Shown: positions 1 through 3,707 of the stretch, one piece after another | Layout of the letters: every line of letters starts with the position of its first letter | Numbering within the stretch: position 1 is the first letter of the stretch | Assembly (NCBI GenBank): GCA_959605275.1 | Contig: CAUHFD010000102.1 | Coordinates: 1-9,437 of the forward strand | DNA length: 9,437 bases | Direction: 5' to 3' | From: an uncultured Eubacteriales bacterium | Lineage (GTDB): Bacteria > Bacillota > Clostridia > Oscillospirales > Ruminococcaceae | Program-made: the position numbers and the translations under genes | Notes under the pieces: generated by a model | The model's input: the letters and a program-made list of their open reading frames with translations, nothing else | What the model was told of the DNA's origin: nothing | The model's database searches: none

Positions 1-93
1 CCGCAGTGATTGCGTTTGTCCTTCGAGAGCGTTGTCGACTTTGTCGACACGCTCAAGAACTGCCGGTGACAGCTTTTGAAAATAGTATACTAC
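1..93. repeat. Partial copy of hairpin-bearing intergenic repeat
   Basis: The core is an inverted repeat: GAGCGT (27-32), a bulged T, GTCGAC (34-39), loop TTT, GTCGAC (43-48), ACGCTC (49-54), flanked by CTT and AAG. The tandem repeat at 2723-2764 has the same build: GAACGT, inner arms, TTT loop, ACGTTC, CAAG. The outer stems differ by an A-T to G-C change on both sides, so pairing is kept. The right flank (GCTTTTGAAAA then GTATACTAC) matches the tail of the second tandem copy near 2832-2860. The left flank (AGTGATTGCGTTTGTCC) loosely matches AGTGAGCAATGTTTC. The left end probably lies outside the window. On the minus strand it carries a TATACT-like -10, so it may lie upstream of an unseen leftward gene. 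Confidence 0.5.
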
Positions 94-142
94 AAAACCC
101 AAAAGGTTTCCAGCATTTAAGAGTGTATTTTATGGATTAATG

Positions 143-171
143 TTGCAATTTAAATGATTTTGTTTTAAAAT
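143..171 (+). promoter_or_regulatory. Putative sigma-70-type promoter for araC-mscS unit
   Basis: TTGCAA (143-148) and TAAAAT (166-171) are separated by exactly 17 nt in an AT-rich stretch. This would start transcription near 178 and leave a leader of about 55 nt before the ATG at 232. It is a consensus match only, but it is the best-placed one upstream of the plus-strand pair. The rest of 94-231 shows no other structure I would call. Confidence 0.5.
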
Positions 172-231
172 AATATTGGTTGGTAACAGATCAGGCGAAA
201 CCGCGCAAAAGCGAAAAGGACGGTCACTTTT

Positions 232-1104
232 ATGGAACAGAAATTTTTTAAATATTCCTATAAGGATACGCTGCGGGAAAATTTAAGTTTGGCGGTTTAT
301 AATACCGGCTATGAAAAATGCCAGAAGGGACATTCGTGGGGACCTGCCATCCGGGATCATTATCTTTTTCATTATGTCATTTCCGGCAAGGGCAGACTGG
401 TGCTTAATAATACCTGCTATCATATCGGGCGGGGAGATTTGTTCCTGATCCGTCCTTCTATTGTTGCGTCGTATACCGCGGATTTGGATGACCCGTGGGA
501 GTATTGCTGGGTCGGCTTTAACGGCACCGAAGCGGAGCGCATTATCGGGCTGACCGCTTTTCATACTTCTGCGCCGGTGCTCCATTTTGCCAATCATGAC
601 AATCTGAAGCGGCTGCTGCTCAATATTTACAACTCGCACGGAAACAATCCCTCTCATGAAACGAAAATGATCGGTTTTTTGTATCTGTTTTTGAGCGAAT
701 TGGTAGGCAACACCGAGCTGTCTATGGGAGAGTATTCTACCGAGCGTTCTTATCTGGAAAAGGCGATGCGGTATATTCAGGGCAATTACTGCGACCCAAT
801 CAGTGTAGACGACATTGCCAGATACGCAAATATCAGTCGCAGCCATTTATATCGGATTTTTATGAAAAAAGTAGGTATTTCTCCGAATGAGTATCTCTCT
901 GCATACCGTATCAATAAGGCGTGCGGATTGCTTCGCAACAGCAATCTGAAAATTAATGAGATTGCAAGTTCGGTAGGATATAATGATCAGCTTTACTTCT
1001 CCCGTGTTTTTAAGAAGCTGAAGGGAGTATCCCCTTCCCGTTATCTCAAAAAAAAGCAGGAAGAAGCAATGGCGGAAATTCAAGAAAGAAAAGGCGGTGA
1101 ATGA
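232..1104 (+). CDS. AraC-family transcriptional regulator
   Basis: This 290-aa protein has the standard AraC/XylS layout. An N-terminal cupin-like sensor domain spans about residues 40-100 (HYVISGKGRLVLNN, then GRGDLFLIRP). The C-terminal DNA-binding domain carries two helix-turn-helix units, at about 190-213 (SVDDIARYANISRSHLYRIF) and 239-262 (KINEIASSVGYNDQLYFSRVFKK). It ends with the family signature GVSPSRYL. Length is typical for sugar-responsive members. The ATG is preceded by AAAAGGA with an 11-nt gap. Its TGA overlaps the start of the next gene (ATGA), which implies co-translation with the MscS channel. The effector is unknown. Pairing with a channel gene rather than a sugar-enzyme gene is unusual and does not identify the ligand. 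The family call is firm; the regulated target is inference. Confidence 0.93.
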   Translation: MEQKFFKYSYKDTLRENLSLAVYNTGYEKCQKGHSWGPAIRDHYLFHYVISGKGRLVLNNTCYHIGRGDLFLIRPSIVASYTADLDDPWEYCWVGFNGTEAERIIGLTAFHTSAPVLHFANHDNLKRLLLNIYNSHGNNPSHETKMIGFLYLFLSELVGNTELSMGEYSTERSYLEKAMRYIQGNYCDPISVDDIARYANISRSHLYRIFMKKVGISPNEYLSAYRINKACGLLRNSNLKINEIASSVGYNDQLYFSRVFKKLKGVSPSRYLKKKQEEAMAEIQERKGGE

Positions 1105-1952
1105 GGAAAGGCTGTTTGAGAAACAGTTACAGCCTGACTCAAAGTATGGAAAAAATAATGGATAAGATTTGGGATTTTATTTTGGATAAAGGTCCGCATC
1201 TGCTGCTGGCAATTGTGATCTTAGTGGTCGGCTTGATGCTGATCAAGTGGGTGGAAAAGCTGATCAAAAAGATCCTGCTCAAAAGCAGGATCGATCCGAC
1301 GGCGCATAAGCTGATCATCCAAATCGCCAGTATCAGCTTGAAGGTTTTGGTCTTTTTGATGACGGCATCTCAGCTCGGCATTGATACCGCTTCTCTGGTA
1401 ACACTGCTGGGAGCGGTCGGTCTTGCAGTCAGCTTGGCGGTGAAAGACAGTCTGGGAAATTTAGCCGGCGGATTTTTGGTGTTGTTTTCCAAGCCGTTTG
1501 TCAAAGGTGATTTTATTGAAACCAATTCGGTTTCGGGTACCGTGCACAATATTACCCTGTTTTATACTACACTGAAAACGCCGGACAACAAAAAGATTTT
1601 TATTCCCAACGGAGAAATTTCAACAGCGAAGATCATTAACTATTCGGCAGAGGAAACACGCCGGTTGGATTTAACCTATTCGATCGGATACGGGGACGAT
1701 ATTTTGCAAGCAAAACAGATTTTACGCGAAATTACCGAAGGAACTCCACTTGCGCTCAAAGATCCTGCGCCGGAATTTCTGGTTGCAGAGCATGGTGCCA
1801 GCGCGATTAACCTTGCAGTGCGCATCTGGGTAAAGACAGAAGATTACTGGACATTGAATTTTTACATGAATGAACAAGTTAAGCTGGCATTTGACAAAGC
1901 AGGGATTACGATTCCTTATAATCAACTTGATGTCACGGTGCATCAGAACTAA
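1101..1952 (+). CDS. mscS: MscS-family small-conductance mechanosensitive channel
   Basis: This 283-aa membrane channel would release small solutes when membrane tension rises during hypo-osmotic shock. Hydrophobic segments lie at about residues 33-50, 71-92 and 95-129. The last contains the glycine/alanine-rich pore helix (LLGAVGLAVSLAVKDSLGNLAGG) typical of TM3 in MscS. The beta domain follows with FIPNGEIS (167-174), and the C-terminal IPYNQLDV resembles the conserved IPYPQ ending. Length matches E. coli MscS (286 aa). I chose the ATG at 1101 because it overlaps the upstream stop (ATGA) and has a GGCGGTGA sequence just before it. A start at 1146 (MEKIMDKIWDF) would better resemble homologous N-termini but has no clear ribosome site. 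It is probably coupled to the AraC gene and ends at the hairpin at 1954-1996. Confidence 0.93.
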   Translation: MRKGCLRNSYSLTQSMEKIMDKIWDFILDKGPHLLLAIVILVVGLMLIKWVEKLIKKILLKSRIDPTAHKLIIQIASISLKVLVFLMTASQLGIDTASLVTLLGAVGLAVSLAVKDSLGNLAGGFLVLFSKPFVKGDFIETNSVSGTVHNITLFYTTLKTPDNKKIFIPNGEISTAKIINYSAEETRRLDLTYSIGYGDDILQAKQILREITEGTPLALKDPAPEFLVAEHGASAINLAVRIWVKTEDYWTLNFYMNEQVKLAFDKAGITIPYNQLDVTVHQN

Positions 1953-1953
1953 A

Positions 1954-1996
1954 ACCAAAAGGGCGTTGTCGATAAAATCGACAACGCCCTTTTGGT
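1954..1996. terminator. Bidirectional intrinsic terminator hairpin
   Basis: A perfect 20-bp inverted repeat (arms 1954-1973 and 1977-1996) with an AAA loop lies between two convergent genes. The outer part of each arm holds ACCAAAA/TTTTGGT, so each strand places a T-rich run on the 3' side of a GC-rich inner stem. The position, 2 nt past the mscS stop and 33 nt past the stop of the opposing XRE gene, fits termination of both. The inner GCGTTGTCGA (1963-1972) also occurs at 29-38 in the left-edge repeat. Confidence 0.8.
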
Positions 1997-2028
1997 CAAT
2001 ATCATGTCTAAAGATCGGTACAAAACGA

Positions 2029-2619
2029 TTATTTTAAGCGCAGCCCTGCCCACAGGCAGATAATGATCTGCGCCGGAACACCGATGAAGAAAATCAGCCA
2101 GAGATTATACGGCAAAGCAGTCAGATAAACAGCAACCAATAAGCTCCAAACTTCTATCGAAATAATCAAAAAATTCATTTTTCTGCGTCCCCAGATGCTG
2201 TTGAAAACAAGCAAAACAATGGCGGTAACCGGGACGGCGTAAACAAAGATCAGCCAATGGCGATGGAATTCTTTCGAGATCAAGTCGATGTTTACGAAAA
2301 CAAAGGTAGCAATCAGCCAAACCAACACAGAGGACATTGCGGTGATAATGGCGTGGTTTCGATGCTGGCGTTTGGAATATCGCCGGATGACGGCTGTTTC
2401 CTGAAGATGTTCCTGCTGCAGCAGATAATCCACCGTTACAGAAAAGATATCCGCAATTGTTTTGAGGGTAACTACATCGGGCAGGGATTCCCCTCGCTCC
2501 CATTTGGAAACCGCTTTATCAGAGTAATTCAGCCGGCTTGCCAAATCCAGCTGTGTCATATTAGCGGCTTTTCGCAGATCTGCAATATTTTTCGCTACTG
2601 TTATTTTCAAATCTTCCAT
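2029..2619 (-). CDS. XRE-family HTH regulator with four-helix membrane domain
   Basis: This 196-aa protein has an N-terminal Cro/C1-type helix-turn-helix at residues 6-66 (IADLRKAANMTQLDLASRL, SDKAVSKWERGESLPD). That is the classic Firmicutes XRE arrangement in which AVSKWERG is the recognition helix region. A basic linker follows (RRYSKRQHRN, about 79-88). Four hydrophobic segments then lie at about 89-113, 121-142, 148-170 and 173-194. Such fusions tether the DNA-binding domain to the membrane; their signal is generally unknown and no ligand can be read here. The ATG has GGTGGTG upstream with a 10-nt gap. The gene converges on mscS and stands alone. Upstream repeats offer several extended -10 elements on this strand (2674-2682, 2768-2776, 2845-2853). 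Confidence 0.88.
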   Translation of the reverse strand: MEDLKITVAKNIADLRKAANMTQLDLASRLNYSDKAVSKWERGESLPDVVTLKTIADIFSVTVDYLLQQEHLQETAVIRRYSKRQHRNHAIITAMSSVLVWLIATFVFVNIDLISKEFHRHWLIFVYAVPVTAIVLLVFNSIWGRRKMNFLIISIEVWSLLVAVYLTALPYNLWLIFFIGVPAQIIICLWAGLRLK

Positions 2620-2671
2620 CCGTCATTTTCACCACCGATCATTCAGGGGATATTTTATTGTGCTTTGCTTT

Positions 2672-2728
2672 TTATTATAACATAAACTACTGGCGCAACG
2701 AAGTGAGCAATGTTTCAATGTTCTTGAG
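2672..2728. repeat. Intergenic repeat, tandem copy A
   Basis: This 57-nt unit matches 2766-2822 at 52 of 57 positions, with a 94-nt period. It begins with TTATTATAACATAAACTAC and contains GCGCAACGAAGTGAGCAATG. On the minus strand the first part reads TGTTATAAT, an extended -10 element. A variable hairpin module follows at 2723-2764. Short open frames across the copies (for example minus 2629-2856) look like by-products of the repeat and are not called as genes. Confidence 0.75.
2674..2682 (-). promoter_or_regulatory. Extended -10 promoter element upstream of XRE gene
   Basis: The minus strand reads TGTTATAAT (TATAAT at 2679-2674 preceded by TGT), a consensus extended -10. It would start transcripts near 2667, about 48 nt before the XRE start codon. 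No strong -35 lies at 17 nt, which extended -10 promoters can tolerate. The same 9-mer recurs at 2768-2776 and 2845-2853. Confidence 0.45.
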
Positions 2729-2764
2729 AACGTACGAAATCTTTGATTTCGGTCACGTTCCAAG
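2723..2764. repeat. Variable hairpin module of the intergenic repeat
   Basis: The stem pairs CTTG (2723-2726) with CAAG (2761-2764), GAACGT (2728-2733) with ACGTTC (2755-2760), and CGAAATC (2735-2741) with GATTTCG (2745-2751), around a TTT loop. The corresponding position in copy B holds a different, smaller stem (AAAGC at 2821-2825 region paired with GCTTT near 2833-2837). The hairpin is therefore the variable part of an otherwise conserved unit. Confidence 0.6.
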
Positions 2765-2765
2765 G

Positions 2766-2822
2766 TTATTATAACATAAACTACTTGCGCAACGAAGTGA
2801 GCAATGTAACAATGTTCTCGAA
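2766..2822. repeat. Intergenic repeat, tandem copy B
   Basis: This is the second 57-nt copy of the unit at 2672-2728, with five mismatches, two of them the TT to AA change in GTTTCAATG/GTAACAATG. It carries the same minus-strand TGTTATAAT at 2768-2776. The downstream tail GCTTTTGAAAACATTATAACA (about 2833-2853) resembles the tail of the left-edge copy at about 72-90. Confidence 0.75.
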
Positions 2823-2844
2823 AGCGCAACGTGCTTTTGAAAAC

Positions 2845-2874
2845 ATTATAACACATACCACTTAAAGATTACAA
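2845..2874 (-). promoter_or_regulatory. Distal sigma-70-type promoter for XRE gene
   Basis: On the minus strand TTGTAA (2874-2869) and TATAAT (2850-2845) are 18 nt apart, with TGTGT directly before the -10. This is the only one of the three TATAAT sites here with a credible -35. Transcription would run through both tandem repeats before reaching the XRE start at 2619, giving a long leader that contains the hairpins. Confidence 0.45.
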
Positions 2875-2892
2875 GCTATTCTCAGGAATAAC

Positions 2893-2997
2893 TCAATGCA
2901 GATTTGTAGGTATTACAATGTCTACATGGTCGGAGAGTCTGTCCTGTGGACTTGGCGAACCCTTGTTATCCCAGTCAAAGAAGATACTTTTTTTCAT
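2893..2997 (-). CDS. Tiny ORF, 34 aa, unknown
   Basis: The frame starts MKKSIFFDWDNKGS and ends IPTNLH. Its ATG overlaps the stop of the 61-aa frame (ATGA at 2994-2997), which would fit translational coupling. The peptide is hydrophilic after its first residues and has no recognisable domain. No independent ribosome site is convincing, and a terminator-like hairpin lies just upstream in the direction of transcription. It may be the remnant of a longer gene. I do not recognise it. Confidence 0.25.
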   Translation of the reverse strand: MKKSIFFDWDNKGSPSPQDRLSDHVDIVIPTNLH

Positions 2998-3179
2998 ATA
3001 AATTCTTTCTCTAAAAGAAAAACGCTCGGTTGCATTTCAATCGAGCGCTTCTCCTCCATTTTATCGCTGTGTTTCTGCCTCAGATATTCCTCAAAGATAT
3101 CACGGCTAATTAAACCCATACCGTCCATCCGGTAGATCGCGTCGGCTTCACTTGCAAGCTCCAGTAAAAAAGAGAACAC
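2994..3179 (-). CDS. Small ORF, 61 aa, possible gene remnant
   Basis: A GTG at 3179 opens a 61-codon frame. Its centre looks protein-like: ELASEADAIYRMDGMGLI, then SRDIFEEYLRQKHSDKMEE, acidic and probably helical. The frame is open for only a few codons upstream of the GTG before a TGA. Its last third runs through a terminator-like hairpin with a T-rich tail (3013-3047), which suggests the C-terminal codons are incidental. The segment may be the end of a once longer gene whose upstream part has shifted frame. I do not recognise the family and would treat it as a fragment. Confidence 0.3.
   Translation of the reverse strand: MFSFLLELASEADAIYRMDGMGLISRDIFEEYLRQKHSDKMEEKRSIEMQPSVFLLEKEFI
3013..3047 (-). 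terminator. Rho-independent terminator, leftward
   Basis: On the minus strand CGCTCGATTG (3047-3038) pairs with CAACCGAGCG (3032-3023) with a single A-C mismatch around a 5-nt loop. The T-rich run TTTTTCTTTT (3022-3013) follows directly. The plus strand has no T-run, so it acts leftward only. It may terminate read-through from the glycan operon, whose last gene ends at 3708 with no closer terminator visible, or may belong to the decayed locus. Confidence 0.6.
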
Positions 3180-3243
3180 CTTCTGAAATTTCTTTCAAAA
3201 CGTGCTCTCTTAACAGCAAGTGCCGTATTGCGTTTTAACCCTG

Positions 3244-3310
3244 CAACAATTCATTCTGCGTCACAATCCTTCGTATTGATACGAAAAATTGTTGTCAATT
3301 TGTTGTCACT
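3244..3310. other. Dyad plus tandem direct repeats, operator or recombination site-like
   Basis: A 14-bp dyad with two mismatches spans 3263-3276 and 3279-3292, centred on the palindrome TTCGTATTGATACGAA (3270-3285). An outer pair CAACAATT (3244-3251) and AATTGTTG (3287-3294) adds symmetry. Immediately to the right lie two tandem 11-mers, TTGTTGTCAAT (3289-3299) and TTGTTGTCACT (3300-3310). Dyad core plus tandem arm-like repeats is the general build of tyrosine-recombinase attachment sites, but a repressor operator is equally possible. The minus strand also reads TTGACA here, without a good -10. Confidence 0.35.
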
Positions 3311-3559
3311 CGGGATTTGCAATGCCGAAAATCCTTGATTTTACAAGGTTATTTAATCCAAAGGCTTCATCGTGGGGATTTCTCGTGAATACTTTTGATA
3401 AGTTCTGCTCACGCTCGATAACCTCCGATTTCAACCATCAATAAATGTTTTGTAGTTCCGATAAGTTCCGCTAAGTTCAGATGGCGGAAATATCCGCGGC
3501 TTAACTTTTGGCTTAAAATGGCTTACGGATTTTATTGTCAAACAATGAAGTACCGCCTG
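3306..3559 (-). pseudogene. Coding-like remnant in two shifted frames, unknown
   Basis: Two stop-to-stop frames abut on the minus strand. The first, 3559-3431, has 42 codons and includes KPKVKPRIFPPSELSGTYR and ends NYKTFIDG. The second, 3437-3306, has 43 codons and includes SEVIEREQNLSKVFTRNPHD and ends FGIANPE. They overlap by a few bases around 3431-3437 and neither has a good start, so one frameshift would join them into about 85 aa. The composition looks like protein rather than random AT-rich sequence. I cannot assign a family. Its closeness to the dyad and direct repeats suggests the end of a decayed mobile element, which is inference. Confidence 0.25.
3451..3480. repeat. Three 10-nt tandem repeats (NTAAGTTCCG-like)
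   Basis: TGTAGTTCCG, ATAAGTTCCG and CTAAGTTCAG follow one another with an exact 10-nt period, close to one helical turn. A fourth similar unit, ATAAGTTCTG, sits at 3398-3407. TTCCGC in the second unit also faces GCGGAA (3484-3489). Role unknown. The stretch overlaps the coding-like remnant on the minus strand. Further right, 3560-3707 shows no gene, promoter or convincing terminator. Confidence 0.4.
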
Positions 3560-3707
3560 TTAAGATGATACTTTATTAACGAATAACAAGAAGTTTCTGT
3601 CTTTCCTTTTCCATTAGAAATACTGTTTTTTCCATACAAAAGCATCATTATCCAGCCATTTATTCAGGACTTTTTATTGCTACCATTCCAACAAGCAATT
3701 TTTGAAA

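Noticed and set aside
2257..2685. A 142-codon plus-strand open frame opposite the XRE gene
   Set aside because: It is the antisense shadow of a clear HTH-membrane protein.
2672..2822. A CRISPR array from the tandem repeats
   Set aside because: Only two units, imperfect, with a 94-nt period and hairpin-containing spacers, and no cas genes nearby.
2629..2856. A 75-codon open frame on the minus strand across the tandem repeats
   Set aside because: It lies entirely in repeat units and hairpins, has no ribosome site, and the reading differs between copies as random translation would.
2896..3135. A 79-codon plus-strand open frame
   Set aside because: It is antisense to the two small minus-strand frames and through the leftward terminator hairpin. 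No start signal, no domain.
3338..3356. Overlapping small hairpins AAAATC/GATTTT and CCTTG/CAAGG as a terminator
   Set aside because: Stems of 5-6 bp in AT-rich DNA within a coding-like remnant. No tail, so not strong enough to call.
3600..3707. A possible terminator (ATTGCT...AGCAAT) directly after the secreted protein gene
   Set aside because: The stem is only 6 bp with a 12-nt loop and no T-run follows on the minus strand.
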